64,000 bases of DNA from Trichodesmium erythraeum GBRTRLIN201 (GCA_018457135.1 JAGGDU010000228.1:1-64000); one strand, 5' to 3'; positions 9,341-20,205 are shown, counted from the stretch's first letter. Notes: a model not told the origin generated them from the letters alone. Program-made: numbers and translations.

Positions 9341-9775
9341 ATGGTTAAAGTTTTTATAAGTTCTGTTATCAATGCTCATATTGATCAAGTATGGATGAAG
9401 ACTAGAAATTTTAATTCTCTACCTAGATGGCATCCAGTTGTTGCTACCAGTTTCATAGAAGATAATAAGGCAGCTGATGAAATTGGCTGTGTTCGTAGTG
9501 TAAATTTCATAGAAGGCGGATCTATTCGCGAAAAGCTATTAGTTCTGAGCGACTTAAATTATTTATACTCTTACTCAATTCTAGAATCTTCCTTCCCTCT
9601 CAGGAACTATGTAGCAACATTACAGTTTAAGCCTATCACAGATGGAGATTTAACTTATGCTGAATGGACAAGCACATTCGACTGTGACCCCCAAAAAGAA
9701 AAGAATCTGATTAAATTATTAAGTGATATTTATCAGAGAGGTTTCAGCTCATTGAAGGAGATATTTCAGAATTAG
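9341..9775 (+). CDS. SRPBCC (START/polyketide cyclase-like) family protein
   Basis: This 144-residue single-domain protein has the SRPBCC pattern: an initial strand VFISSVINAHIDQVWMKTRNF, a helix and a PRWHP segment, GCVRSVNF, REKLLVLSDL, then YAEWTSTFDCDPQ and a long C-terminal helix. Members bind hydrophobic ligands in a deep pocket. The closest type appears to be the MxaD/polyketide cyclase group. There is no signal peptide or membrane segment. It stands alone after the rbc terminator with its own upstream spacer, so a link to RuBisCO is not implied. Ligand unknown. Confidence 0.8.
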   Translation: MVKVFISSVINAHIDQVWMKTRNFNSLPRWHPVVATSFIEDNKAADEIGCVRSVNFIEGGSIREKLLVLSDLNYLYSYSILESSFPLRNYVATLQFKPITDGDLTYAEWTSTFDCDPQKEKNLIKLLSDIYQRGFSSLKEIFQN

Positions 9776-10778
9776 TCCTGCTCGCGTAATGGTTTTGATT
9801 CAAATAATAGCGAACCGCTGTGGATATCCGCAATATGAAATACCCCTAAAGGTTTTATATAATAAAGTTATAGAGAATTAAGCAAAAAAAAGGCTAAAAC
9901 CCAAATTAAGTCAAAGTTTATAGTGTTTGTTAGTTATGAAATACTAAAAACATTATAGAGTAAACTTTTGATAATTTGTGATTTTATATCCCCAATAACT
10001 TTGATTTGTGATGTGTGCCTAAGTACTGACTATAATTTTTTAATATCAAATAGAACTTAAATCACAAAAAGTCAAAATTGGCACCCAAGATATAGTTTAT
10101 TGGGAAACACCAGAGAAATTTAATACTTTATTGATGGATTTTATTAACGATGTAACAATAGGCGATCGCGACCATTAAAATTATTAAAATTACAGCACTT
10201 TACCTAGATAATAAAGTACAGTTTGTTAATTCTTTTAACACTAAAAATAAGAAAACTTATGAGCGATCGCTAGTCATTCTTCAGCGAAGGGAAAGGGGAA
10301 GTTGTTGTTGGGAAAAGTTAGTTTAATTGCAAAGGATCAATTTTTTTATATGATATTAGTTTTAATTGATTTCCAAAGACCCAATGTCTTTATTAGGTGG
10401 TATAAATTGATTTGAAGGAGTCGGAAAATAACCACTTTTTTGAAAGTAGGAAATATAGATTTCTAGTAATTTTTTTCCACTGGAGGACAAGCGATCGCTG
10501 CCGTAGCTAATCCCTCAATGGTAGAGGAACATCTCTGAATTTCAGAAGCGTAAATTAATAATTTCACTGAATATCCCAGCATAATTTCTGGCTTAGAGTA
10601 ACAAAGAGTTTTTCGTTTGATACAAGTAAGATAATTACGGAGATTCGATTTATTCGTAGTAAGACAAGAACCCTAAGATAGATAGAGATATTGTTCTAGT
10701 AGCAGCTTTCATTATAATTATTTAACCCGACATGATATAGTCTCCGACTGAATTAGAAGTTTGAGAGAATAATAACAT
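9776..10778. other. 1 kb spacer with a possible alpha/beta-hydrolase relic
   Basis: There is no intact gene. On + a short open stretch at 10044-10178 reads ...VYWETPEKFNTLLMDFIND..., which resembles the last helix of alpha/beta-hydrolase fold enzymes. Nothing upstream extends it. Several GCGATCGC (HIP1) sites are present (about 10163, 10262, 10492). Confidence 0.35.
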
Positions 10779-11393
10779 TTAAAATGGAATTTCTTGATCT
10801 AAGTCATAATCATTTTCAACCGCTTGAGATTGAGCTAAATTCTTCTCTGCAGCCTCAATTTTTGCAAAAAAAGATGTTCTAGAACCAGGTTTTTTTGTCA
10901 TCAGTCTATCAATTTTGTATTTAGCTTTAATTGCCTCTTTATATTCTTTAGAAATCGGTTTTTCCGGCCAATTAAAATCAGTAGCTTTGATAACTGGTAG
11001 TCGAGAACCTAACTTTTCTATTGGCATTTGTGGTAATCGGAGCAAAAAATATTCTCGCCTACGTTTAATATTTTCTGATCGATTTTCAATTTCTTTTAAT
11101 ACACCAGCTAACTGACTAGAATGATGTTCAGAAATAGCAACTATAACCTCAATATCATCTAAGGGAATACCTAATTTTTCTGCTTGGGCTAAAAATTTAT
11201 CAGGAATATGATTTGTGAGGCACGGATTTACTGCAGCAGAGATTTCTGCCATAGCTTTTTTGATAGTTGTTTGAGCAGTTTTAACTGTTTGATTATTAAC
11301 TTTATTTGTGTTTTTTTCACTGACAATATCTTCTAAATATTTGGTCGCATTGATTAATAATTCAATTGCTTTTTTTAGATGCTTATAATCCAT
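10779..11393 (-). CDS. Helical protein of unknown function
   Basis: A 204-residue basic, highly helical protein. The N-terminal part (MDYKHLKKAIELLINATKYL) and a Lys/Thr-rich helix look like coiled coil, and the middle has an EVIVAISEHHSSQLAGVLKEI stretch. The C-terminus is acidic. There is no signal peptide, membrane segment or catalytic motif. It begins eight bases after the stop of the Trp-rich gene on the same strand, so the two are probably co-transcribed. I do not recognise the family. Confidence 0.65.
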   Translation of the reverse strand: MDYKHLKKAIELLINATKYLEDIVSEKNTNKVNNQTVKTAQTTIKKAMAEISAAVNPCLTNHIPDKFLAQAEKLGIPLDDIEVIVAISEHHSSQLAGVLKEIENRSENIKRRREYFLLRLPQMPIEKLGSRLPVIKATDFNWPEKPISKEYKEAIKAKYKIDRLMTKKPGSRTSFFAKIEAAEKNLAQSQAVENDYDLDQEIPF

Positions 11394-11401
11394 TATTATT
11401 A

Positions 11402-11653
11402 TTATTCAATAGGTTCTAATTCTTGCGTTGATTGCCATCCTGGCTGCCAAAGAGAGCGGTCTTTTAGTTGTTTAGCATTTAGCCAAAATCTCACATTTGA
11501 GTCACAGGATGCTACCATTTCAGCAAATACCCATTGACCTTGATTTTTACGATTTACTACTTGGAAATGTCGCCATCCCCAAGTTTTTTTAGTTGCTGTC
11601 CATTTAGAACCAAGAAGATAAGGAAACTTTTGTTTTTTTGGCATTTTCAACAA
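11402..11653 (-). CDS. Small Trp-rich protein, TIGR02450 type
   Basis: An 83-residue soluble protein rich in Trp (seven) and basic residues. LLGSKWTA, GWRHFQVVNRK, VRFWLNAKQLKDRSLWQPGW fit the TIGR02450 family of small Trp-rich proteins found in cyanobacteria and other marine bacteria. Function unknown. Two Met codons compete for the start (11653 and 11644); the family usually begins just before the KxPYLLGSKW stretch, so either fits. It is the first gene of a likely two-gene operon with the helical protein downstream. Confidence 0.8.
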   Translation of the reverse strand: MLKMPKKQKFPYLLGSKWTATKKTWGWRHFQVVNRKNQGQWVFAEMVASCDSNVRFWLNAKQLKDRSLWQPGWQSTQELEPIE

Positions 11654-13372
11654 GGAAGAAGGAAATATAGTCTTACGGGCAAGTCAGAAGTTAACCCCCA
11701 CTTATAAGTCTATGCTTTATAAACATCTTTATTAAAATAAAACTTGATTAAATATACAGGTTATTTTCAAAGATTTAGGAGAGGTTTTTTCTTTTCTAGT
11801 TGTGACGATAACAAAACAAAATAGAGTTAGAAGATACGGTAACAAATTAGAAAAAAGTAATGGAGTAATACAATTTTTTTTATCAAAATTTTGCGCAAAG
11901 TTTTCCTACAAACTTTAAGGAAAGGAACGACAAATAATTACAGCATATTTTAGCTTTATGAGGTACTCCCAACGGGAAATATGCTCCCAATACATGATTT
12001 TTACCATTTACTCCATACATCATTTGCCGGAAATTAGCTATATATGTGAGTCTATCTAGTTAGGTGAGAAACTATGGGTAATAGCTCAAAAATTGTCATT
12101 GCTACATCAAATGGTTTTTGATAGATAACTTTGAAACATAAAAGGTTTTAATTTTCTGGTGTTTGTCCTTTCAAGTTTACTCTGCACCTGTTATTTACTT
12201 TGTCTTATCTTATTCCCTTAATTGTCAAAAACCTATCTTTGTAAACCCCTAAGTTTTAACGAGGAAATTCAGTAGAAGCGAGTGGGAATTCCTCAGTACA
12301 TACCCAGGACGGACTATATCTGAGAATTTAATAATCTCCTAACAGATTACAAGGACCTGAGCAAAATATCAAATAATATACCCCTACTTGGAATAGTAGT
12401 TTTGGGTAAGCCCTCATTACCAAAGTTGATACCAAACTTGATATTTGTAAGGCTATCCAATTTCTATTTGAACATATTTCCAGTGTCAGATTGGCGATCG
12501 CTATCCAGTGAATTGTTAAAGGTCCAACTTCTGGATCGTCACTACCCAGGTTAGTTGGTATTAGTTCTACTCTAGACTTATAAATAATATAGAACTTATG
12601 CACCAATTAAAAATTATACATTATTTTTAGGGAATTCTACTATATGTAGTGTTGCTTAGGTGAGTCCTGTCAATATCTTTGTCAATATCTTTAATATGCC
12701 AAGCTCAATAGGCCTGTCTAAATAAATATAGAATTCTGATGAGACATCAATTTAAGTGGTGGCTTAGCTTGATAAAAATGCCAAACAATTATAAAATTAA
12801 TTTTCCCTCATTTAGGATTTTACCTGGGTTGTGTGGGAAAACGCAGAAAAATTAATTCCTTATTTCCAGTTTCTTACCCTCACCCAAAGACTTTTTCAAC
12901 AAACCCTAAATATTTAGGAATAATCCTGATATGGTAAGATTTTGGTCAAACTATCAGTTTGATATTAAGAAATATAACTTTTTATGATTAATATTGATTT
13001 TTTATAATTAATATTGATTTTCCCTTAATCTTTCTTTCTAAGTTGAGAGATTAGTAGAAAAATTTTCTTTATATAAATAACATAAAGAAAAATAATTTGT
13101 GTTAAAATTAATTATGATAGTTACAAAGAAAAGTTATTTTTCTTTCTCAAAATTATTTATGAGATGAGTCATCAATTAATATTGGAGATGAGGTGACAAT
13201 AAAATTCATTAGAGGTAAGCATAGATACATAATTGCATCTAATTTAACATAACTAGCTAATCTGGTTTTCACCGCTCTGATATACGAAATTAGGAGATGG
13301 TACATTCATAATTTTAAAGAAAAATAAAACTATGCAGAGCAAAAAGAAAATTATAGCTGGAGGGCATTTATT

Positions 13373-13480
13373 ATGGCTAACTTTGATTGCTTCTACATTT
13401 TACTGACAGCTACAATTTACTTGGGACTAATTTACCTAGTCTTGAGTTGGATGCCAAAGAAAATTAAGAAAGCTGGCTAG
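13373..13480 (+). CDS. Possible 35-residue single-span membrane protein
   Basis: ATG 13373 follows a good ribosome binding site, GGAGG at 13359-13363, by nine bases. The 35-residue product begins MANFDC, has a hydrophobic span FYILLTATIYLGLIYLVL (residues 7-24) and ends in a basic tail MPKKIKKAG. That is the layout of small membrane-complex subunits (positive-inside cytoplasmic tail). It does not match the PetG, PetN, PsbT, PsbM or Psb30 sequences I know. There are no close neighbours on the same strand. Conservation is untested. Confidence 0.5.
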   Translation: MANFDCFYILLTATIYLGLIYLVLSWMPKKIKKAG

Positions 13481-13956
13481 AGTTACAGGATTGATTAGGG
13501 TTGGGGATCAAGGTAAGGACTTTATTTGTGATCAACATTTTATGGTGGCAATTGCCTATTCATCCAATCCTTTTCTGTTAAAGTATATTTAATTACTCTA
13601 AGCTGATAATATTTACTTAATTGGCTATCAAAAAATACTTGAATACTTGTGATTAAATTATTAAGCAGTCACACAAAATTAACTACACCTAGGTTTAAGA
13701 CTTAACCTATTATAGGATATACTATAAGTAAAACTAGAGTAGCTAAACAATAAGTATAATGGTGCTTACATATATTTATCGGAAAAAAAATGAGTTTAAT
13801 AGTGCTTGAATGTATTTATTGGTAAAAAACAGCAAATAAACAAGCCAAATATCTAATACCAATTTTTTATAATTAAGCTACAAATAATACTTAGGATTTA
13901 CGGAGACGGACTCCAGCTTTATAAAAGAGTTAGGATAAATTGTTATTTTTAATAAT

Positions 13957-14025
13957 AGACCTCTCCATAAAAAATTCTCAAACCCATCTGCTACCTTTCT
14001 AAAATTGGTATTTTTGGAGAGGTCT
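13957..14025. mobile_element. MITE-like element, copy A
   Basis: Terminal inverted repeats AGACCTCTCCA (13957) and TGGAGAGGTCT (ending 14025) flank an interior with TCTCAAACCC and AAATTGG-ATTTTTGGAGA. It shares this body with 36761-36822 and 53342-53426. About 69 bases and non-coding; it probably needs a transposase supplied in trans. Confidence 0.6.
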
Positions 14026-14179
14026 AAATAGGCATCTAGGAAAAAACTGGGTTTGGTGGGTTCCTCTGGGAAAATAGGATATTAAGCCTCATTAATTAGA
14101 CATAATAAAGATTTTTGTAGGTGTTGAAGCCAGAATATTTTTCAAATTTTCCCTTGTTCCCTACTCTCTACTCCTTTCG

Positions 14180-15262
14180 CTACAAACTCAATATTTTTAA
14201 CAAAACCTCCCCCATTTCTTTACATCCCACGAGTTTCATTCCTTCCGACATAATATCACCAGTACGATAACCTTGCTCCAATACTTGCAATACCGCTTGT
14301 TCAATTTTATCTGCTACTACAGGTTGCTCTAAAGCATAACGCAACATCATTGCTACACTCAAAACTTGTGCCAAAGGATTAGCCTTATCCTGACCAGCAA
14401 TATCTGGCGCAGAACCGTGAACAGGTTCAAATACTCCTGGTCCAGAAGCACCTAAACTGGCAGAAGGTAACATCCCAATACTTCCTGTTAACATGGCAGC
14501 AGCATCAGAAAGAATATCCCCAAATAAATTTCCTGTGACAATAGTATCAAATTGTTTCGGAAAACGAACAAGCTGCATAGCTGCATTATCTACATATAAA
14601 TGAGATAACTCTACATCTTGATATTCTTGGGCAACTAGATTAATACGATCGCGCCAGAACTGAGACACTTCCAAAACATTTGCTTTATCCACGGAACACA
14701 ACTTACCTCCTCGTTTCTGGGCAGTCTCAAATCCTACTTTAGCAATACGGTCAATTTCTGACTCAGAATAGGCCATTGTATTGACACCCCGTTTCTCTTT
14801 AGTCTCCGTTTCAAACACACCCTTAGGTGTACCAAAATATACCCCACCAGTTAATTCTCGCACCACCATAATATCCACTCCTTCAACTATTTCTCGTTTC
14901 AGAGTTGAAGCATCTATTAATTGGGGGAAAATTTTAGCAGGTCGTAAATTGGCAAATAATCCTAATCCGGCTCTAAGTCCTAATAGTCCGGTTTCTGGTC
15001 GTTGATGGCGGGGCAAATTATCCCACTTGTAACCACCGATAGCTGCTAATAACACTGCATTGCTATTACGACACATTTCCAGAGTTTCTTTAGGTAGAGG
15101 TTCTCCTGTAGCATCAATAGCTACTCCACCAATAGGAGCTTCTTGAAATTCAAATTCGAGGTTAAATTGCTTGCCAACTACTTTCAAGACATCTACCGCC
15201 ACTGCCATAATTTCAGGGCCAATGCCGTCACCGGGAAGTAGAGTAATGCGGCAGTTTATCAT
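14180..15262 (-). CDS. leuB: 3-isopropylmalate dehydrogenase
   Basis: NAD-dependent oxidative decarboxylation of 3-isopropylmalate to 2-oxoisocaproate, third step of leucine synthesis, cytosolic homodimer. The length of 360 residues is normal. Motifs: [13 protein letters not shown] at the N-terminus, [26 protein letters not shown] (substrate Tyr), [22 protein letters not shown], and the NAD-binding [13 protein letters not shown]. The DDAA-type metal ligands lie in the DNAAMQL and GDILSD segments. The gene stands alone with long spacers on both sides. Confidence 0.98.
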   Translation of the reverse strand: MINCRITLLPGDGIGPEIMAVAVDVLKVVGKQFNLEFEFQEAPIGGVAIDATGEPLPKETLEMCRNSNAVLLAAIGGYKWDNLPRHQRPETGLLGLRAGLGLFANLRPAKIFPQLIDASTLKREIVEGVDIMVVRELTGGVYFGTPKGVFETETKEKRGVNTMAYSESEIDRIAKVGFETAQKRGGKLCSVDKANVLEVSQFWRDRINLVAQEYQDVELSHLYVDNAAMQLVRFPKQFDTIVTGNLFGDILSDAAAMLTGSIGMLPSASLGASGPGVFEPVHGSAPDIAGQDKANPLAQVLSVAMMLRYALEQPVVADKIEQAVLQVLEQGYRTGDIMSEGMKLVGCKEMGEVLLKILSL

Positions 15263-16195
15263 GTTCTTTAATTTTGAATTTTCTATGAGTGAGTAAGTAA
15301 AGTATTAATAATATCAGGTTGGAGGCAATATAGAAAGCTAAGAAAATATTTCTCGGTCTTCATAAAGTTATTAAAGTATAATAAGTATTATTATAAAAAT
15401 GTTTACTTATCCTAATTTGATGTTAACTCTGCAATGTAGGGGATTTACTATCAAAAAATGTATAATTAATTTTGTGTACCTGCTGATTAAATACCCCGTT
15501 CAATTCAATAAATTCAAAATGAAGCAATTAATTACTGGCTCTGGCTGTATTTATTGTACTAGTTAGTTTAGCTCCTCTTAACAGTATAGCTCAGGATCAA
15601 ACTGAAGAAAAGACTGCAATTTCTGCCATATATTGACTTTGGTAGTAATAGCTTTAAGACCTTGTAAGGATAGCTTTGCGTTACAAAGAAAGAAAATAGA
15701 ACAAAAATCATAGTGCATTGAAAGCAAAACCTGCAGCAAAATCTAAGTCCAAGTACCGGGTTAGGAACTAATCTTATGGATAGATCCTTACCTAAAGCAC
15801 TAAGGGAGTCTAATACTTTGACTCAGTGCTGAAGCAATAGAGTAGTGGGTAAGCCAACAGAAAACTGGGAGAGGGGAGAAGGTGAATACTTATGTGAATA
15901 CTTACAGTGATGTGGCTATTAAATAAATGGTCTCCCTGAATAGCTTGGGCGTAATTAGCCTCGACGACAAACCCTTATGATTTATTTCCGAAATTTATAT
16001 TTAATTTGATGGAAGTAGACTTATCTGTAACAGACTATAGCACCGTATCTCATAGGTTGATGAAAATATTATCTAGTCTATTTTAAACATTAACTAAATG
16101 GAGTCTTAACATTATTCTCTTGACCTTTAATTTTTGACTCAAGTTTTACCTAAATAAGTTTTTGGAAAGCTAATAACTGATAATTGAAATACCTC
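15263..16195. other. 0.9 kb spacer with a possible secreted-protein relic
   Basis: On + near 15519-15650 an ATGAAGCAATTAATTACTGG start is followed, after a one-base frame change, by a signal-peptide-like LAVFIVLVSLAPL-NSIAQDQTEEK, then stops. I read this as the broken 5' end of a gene for a secreted protein. Nothing else is recognisable. Confidence 0.3.
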
Positions 16196-17950
16196 CTATT
16201 CTAATAATTGTTTTAGCTTTTGTTCTTCCCAAAGTAACTGATATAAACCTGGTTTATTTACTAATTCTGCATGATTTCCTACTTGCACAATTTTTCCTTT
16301 ATCCATCACCAAAATTCTATCAGTAGTAGCCGCAGCAGACATTTGATGAGAAATAAAAATTACAGTTTTCTTTTGAGTTCCTGTTGATAAATTTTGCAAA
16401 ATATTAGTTGCTGTCTGATTATCTACACTAGAAAGTGCATCATCTAAAATCAATATTGGTGCATCAACTAATAAAGCTCTTGCTAATGCCGTTCTTTGTC
16501 TTTGTCCCCCTGATAAAGTAATCCCTTTTTCTCCGACTATCGTTTCATATTGTTGGGAAAAATTCATAATTTCTGTATGAATTTGTGCTTGTTTAGCAGC
16601 AAATTCTATTTCTTTTTGTTCTTTTAATGGATCTCCATAACAGATATTATTTTTAATAGTTGTACTAAACAAAAAACTTTCTTGGGGAACATAAGCGATC
16701 GCCTTGCGTAAATCTTCTAATTTTAGTTTAGTCACATCACAACCATCTATAAATAATTGGTCAACATCAATATTTAAAAGCCGAGGTAATATATTTGCTA
16801 AAGTTGATTTACCTGCACCAACAGATCCAACAATAGCAATAGTTTCTCCTGGTTTAATCAAAAAATTAATATTCTCTAAAGCCGGTGTTTGACTGCCTGG
16901 ATAAGTATATGTTAATCCTTGACTTTTTATCGAACCTTTTACTACTTGTGGAAAAGCTAGAGGTAATTTATAGTCTTGAATTTTTGGTTCAACTGTGAGA
17001 ATAGCTTCTATGCGGTCAATACTTACTTCTCCTCTTTGATAAGCAGTAATTGTAAAACCTAATAATGCAGTCGGGAAAACTAAACGCTCAACATAAAGAA
17101 TCAAAGCTACAAAATTACCAACTGTTAATCTACCAGCTTCCAAGTAACTTGAACCATTAACTAATAATATTAATAAGCTTGAACTTGCTAAACTAATGAG
17201 GATAGGAAAAATAGTATTACGAGTTCTTGCTAAGTCTAAATTACAATTTAAAAGTCGTTTATTATATTCACCAAAAGCTCGGATTTCATTTTCTTCTTGA
17301 GCATATATTTTGATTAGAGAAATACCATTTATATCCTCTTGAATTAAATCACTCATACTAGAAAGTTCTTCTTGCACAGCTAATTGTTGGCTTTGCAGTT
17401 TATGACTAAATATTTGTACCATTATTAGCATAATAGGATAAACAGAAATTGCTAATATAGTTAATCGCACATCAATAGAAAGCATAACTGGTATGGTTAA
17501 ACCATAAGCAAAAATTGTATTAAAAATACTTAAGACTGCAAAACCTAATAGTCTACGGATATTATCAACGTCACTTGTAGCGCGATTAATTAAATCTCCA
17601 ATTGTATTATTACTAAAGTAGGATGGTTCTAATTTTAAAAGTCGATTAAAAATCTTTTGTTTAAGGTCAAATTCTACTTGTCGCCCTACTCCAAAGATGA
17701 GAATGCGAGAGAGTATTCTAATTACCCACATAATGGAAGCAAAAACTACAATTGTCACCACATAGTATAAGAATTCATTAAATTGAGTTGCTACTTCCAA
17801 ATCATCTATAGCTTGACTGATTAATTTAGGAATATATATTCCTAAGCCATTGACTATTAGCAGGGAGAGAATTCCTAAGAAAGACTTTCGCCAATGAGGA
17901 CGTAAGTAGGAGGCTAATTTTTGGAATCGTAGTTGAGAAGATTGAGTCAT
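16196..17950 (-). CDS. ABC exporter, fused permease and ATPase
   Basis: A half-transporter of 584 residues, the usual size for MsbA/LmrA-type exporters that work as dimers in the cytoplasmic membrane. Residues 1-310 hold about six membrane spans. The ATPase half has Walker A GSVGAGKST (near 375), Q-loop YVPQESFLF, signature LSGGQRQRTALARALL (about 480), Walker B ILILDDALSSVD and the H-loop FISHQMS. The substrate (lipid, peptide or drug) cannot be told from sequence. Single gene on the minus strand, with no accessory membrane-fusion gene nearby. Confidence 0.95.
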   Translation of the reverse strand: MTQSSQLRFQKLASYLRPHWRKSFLGILSLLIVNGLGIYIPKLISQAIDDLEVATQFNEFLYYVVTIVVFASIMWVIRILSRILIFGVGRQVEFDLKQKIFNRLLKLEPSYFSNNTIGDLINRATSDVDNIRRLLGFAVLSIFNTIFAYGLTIPVMLSIDVRLTILAISVYPIMLIMVQIFSHKLQSQQLAVQEELSSMSDLIQEDINGISLIKIYAQEENEIRAFGEYNKRLLNCNLDLARTRNTIFPILISLASSSLLILLVNGSSYLEAGRLTVGNFVALILYVERLVFPTALLGFTITAYQRGEVSIDRIEAILTVEPKIQDYKLPLAFPQVVKGSIKSQGLTYTYPGSQTPALENINFLIKPGETIAIVGSVGAGKSTLANILPRLLNIDVDQLFIDGCDVTKLKLEDLRKAIAYVPQESFLFSTTIKNNICYGDPLKEQKEIEFAAKQAQIHTEIMNFSQQYETIVGEKGITLSGGQRQRTALARALLVDAPILILDDALSSVDNQTATNILQNLSTGTQKKTVIFISHQMSAAATTDRILVMDKGKIVQVGNHAELVNKPGLYQLLWEEQKLKQLLE

Positions 17951-18189
17951 ATTAGTAGTAGTAATGTTATATTTTAGATAATGTTATAATTGTAAATAGT
18001 TCAATAGACACAAGCTTGATTTTCAATTTAATATACATTGGTAGTTAGTTTTCAATCAAAATAATATGTATCAAGTAACGAGTAAATGTATCAATACTAA
18101 ATAATCTTGTCTCAAGTTAATTTCAAAATATTACTACAATTATCTTAATATATTGACTATAATATTTGTCGCAATTAGGATTAACAAAT

Positions 18190-18483
18190 ATGAGTAAACG
18201 TTTTTCTCTTACATTAGAAGACGATGGCACTATTAAGGTTAAACCTGTTCCTCCTTCACCACCACCTCCAAATAAACAACCACCTCCTGGACAAGATTTT
18301 GTGATTTCTTTGTCAATTATAATTTTAGGTATTATCTTTATTGTTAATTTTTTAATCTCATCTAGTGTAGAGAATACAAGCGAACAATCACCAGAACCAT
18401 TACCTACTAATTCTCCCAATAATTCAACTGCTAAATCTTCTAATAATTATGAGCCAGTAAAAATGTATTTTGAAGAATATTGA
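18190..18483 (+). CDS. Small Pro-rich single-span membrane protein, unknown
   Basis: I use ATG 18190 (MSKRFSLTLEDDG...) and not the TTG eight codons upstream, because it gives a normal N-terminus; AGGA lies about 11 bases before it. The 97-residue product has a short acidic N-terminus, a Pro-rich stretch (PVPPSPPPPNKQPPPG), one membrane span (VISLSIIILGIIFIVNFLI), and a Ser/Asn/Pro-rich C-terminal tail. The layout suggests a membrane anchor with disordered arms. Family and function unknown. It is divergent from the ABC exporter. Confidence 0.6.
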   Translation: MSKRFSLTLEDDGTIKVKPVPPSPPPPNKQPPPGQDFVISLSIIILGIIFIVNFLISSSVENTSEQSPEPLPTNSPNNSTAKSSNNYEPVKMYFEEY

Positions 18484-19218
18484 TATTGGTTGACAGTAAA
18501 TTTTTCATTTATACATATACTTCAAAAAGTTATGAATCCCTTATAAAACTATTCCAATATCAGTATTTTGGAGATATATAAATTAATTAGGTTTTGCTGA
18601 ATAAATCGGAAAACAGTTAATTTTTTATTCCCCAAAAAACTGATGATAATTTTAAATTATCATCATTTATTCAATTCTTAGTTGAAATGATTAAATTGAC
18701 CGCAAATAATTAATACTAATTTTTTGTCAAACTTCAGAAATTTAAGTAATTAACACAAAGGTAATAACCTTTCTGCACAATGAATGCCATCGAATGGTGT
18801 TAATTTTTAAATGTCGTTACTATACCAGGGCCCGGTCGGGGTAATTTTCCTTACACGGTCAGGTTTAGGTGTAGGCCAAAGGTATATTGTCAATAAACCG
18901 GGATAAATTATCAATAAACTTGAGCTTATTGCATTTATTGACTCGCAAATTTCTACATATAGTATTTATTCAACTTAAAAAAAACTACATACAGGAGGAA
19001 TGAGCAAATTAGATGGGTTTATCTTGAAGGTTAGGAGTGAGTTCTCTGCTCAAAAGCCCGCGTTAAATTTTTTTTTTTGAGAAATGGTATATTACCCGGC
19101 TTTTGTAGTATAATTTAGTCTTGGATAATAATACCCCGCCCGATCGGGCAGAGTTTAATTCAATAATTCAATAAAGCTTTTAACTAAAAGCAAAAACCAG
19201 TAGTTACATGGTGGTAAT
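18484..19218. other. 0.7 kb spacer with palindromes and a repeated block
   Basis: It contains a 12+12 base palindrome TGATGATAATTT-T-AAATTATCATCA (18641-18665), a GC-rich palindrome GCCCGATCGGGC (19138-19149) unusual in this AT-rich setting, and the block AGCAAATTAGATGGGTTT (about 19005), which also occurs at about 5380. No gene seen. Confidence 0.5.
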
Positions 19219-20205
19219 TTAGAAACTGGGGGCTAACCAACCACGCAAGAAGTAATAAAATAATGCCAAATATTCTTCCCAAACTTCAGTAGTTAATGAA
19301 ATAGCTTCTGTATTAGGAAAAAAATCTGCTAGTACAAAACGATAGGAAGAGTTTTCATAAGGATTAACAGTGTTAAAATCTGTAGGAGCCGGAATAACCT
19401 TCATACCTATGTCAGTAAAAGTTAAACTAGCACGACGAATTTGGATAGCAGAACTAACAAGAATAACTGTAGGATCTAAACCTCTTTCATTTAGTATTTC
19501 ACGAGTTTCGATAGCACTTTCATAAACCGTCGAGCTATGAGGTTCGATAATAATAGCAGTTCTTGGAACATTTAATAAAACTAAAACTCTTGTAATATCT
19601 TCAGCTTCAATTGTATTAATATCTTCTCCAATTCTTGGACCAGCACTAACAATAATATAAGGAGCTAAACCCTTTTTATATAACTCAGCAGCATATGTAA
19701 TTCGCTCCGCAGTTTTAGTTAGCTGAATTTGTATTCTATCAGGTACTATTGGTTGAGTTGTTCCTTGACCTAATAATACAATTGCATCTGCTTTTTCATC
19801 ACAACAAGCTGAAACAGAAACAATCTCTATTGCATCTTCTTCTACTTGTTGAGCTGACCATACAGCAAATACTGGTGCACTAGAAATTATCATAACTATT
19901 AATGCCGTAATAATCAGTGCTGGTGCCGGATTTTTTATGCCTCCACCAGATATTAGAGTAGTTGCATAAACCAACAATATAATTGAAAAACCAAGTGGTT
20001 TAAATGCAAAAGCCAGAAACCTGAAAACTGCAGCCCCCACAGGACTATCTGGGGCATAAAATGCCAGCATTAATAAAATAACTGAAAATACCAGTAACAA
20101 CTTAGAAATTAAGTTTTTCTTATCGCCACTTGAATTGTCCCAAAGTGATTTAACTATACAAATTAATAGTGCACAAAATACTATTCTTGTTAAAATTATC
20201 AGCAT
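19219..20205 (-). CDS. YdcF/ElyC-like DUF218 membrane protein
   Basis: The N-terminal 115 or so residues form about four membrane spans. The rest is a DUF218 domain: DAIVLLGQGTT, ERITYAAELYKKGLAPYIIVSAG, EAEDITRVLVLLNVP, EPHSSTVYESAIETREIL, ILVSSAIQIRRASLTF. In E. coli the relatives ElyC and SanA act in envelope polymer synthesis or undecaprenyl-phosphate handling. A similar role is an inference here. 328 residues. Stands alone on the minus strand, convergent with the small Pro-rich gene. Confidence 0.85.
   Translation of the reverse strand: MLIILTRIVFCALLICIVKSLWDNSSGDKKNLISKLLLVFSVILLMLAFYAPDSPVGAAVFRFLAFAFKPLGFSIILLVYATTLISGGGIKNPAPALIITALIVMIISSAPVFAVWSAQQVEEDAIEIVSVSACCDEKADAIVLLGQGTTQPIVPDRIQIQLTKTAERITYAAELYKKGLAPYIIVSAGPRIGEDINTIEAEDITRVLVLLNVPRTAIIIEPHSSTVYESAIETREILNERGLDPTVILVSSAIQIRRASLTFTDIGMKVIPAPTDFNTVNPYENSSYRFVLADFFPNTEAISLTTEVWEEYLALFYYFLRGWLAPSF

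Larger units (their letters stand above)
11654..14179. other. 2.5 kb spacer, mostly without recognisable genes
   Basis: Very AT-rich. It contains a small membrane-protein frame (13373-13480, listed), a MITE-like element (13957-14025, listed) and a direct repeat TAATATTGATTTT around 12985-13020. A stretch on + at 12370-12590 has scattered similarity to the effector domain of LysR-type regulators, with stops, but is too weak to call. The rest shows nothing I recognise. Confidence 0.5.

Noticed and set aside
12328-12606. 92-codon open frame on minus in the 2.5 kb spacer
   Set aside because: No ribosome binding site, unnatural composition, and no motif. The opposite strand has a weak LysR-like pattern with stops, but that is also too weak to call.
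18123-18419. 98-codon open frame on minus opposite the small Pro-rich gene
   Set aside because: The Gly-rich product mirrors the Pro codons of the plus-strand gene, which has the better start and membrane layout.
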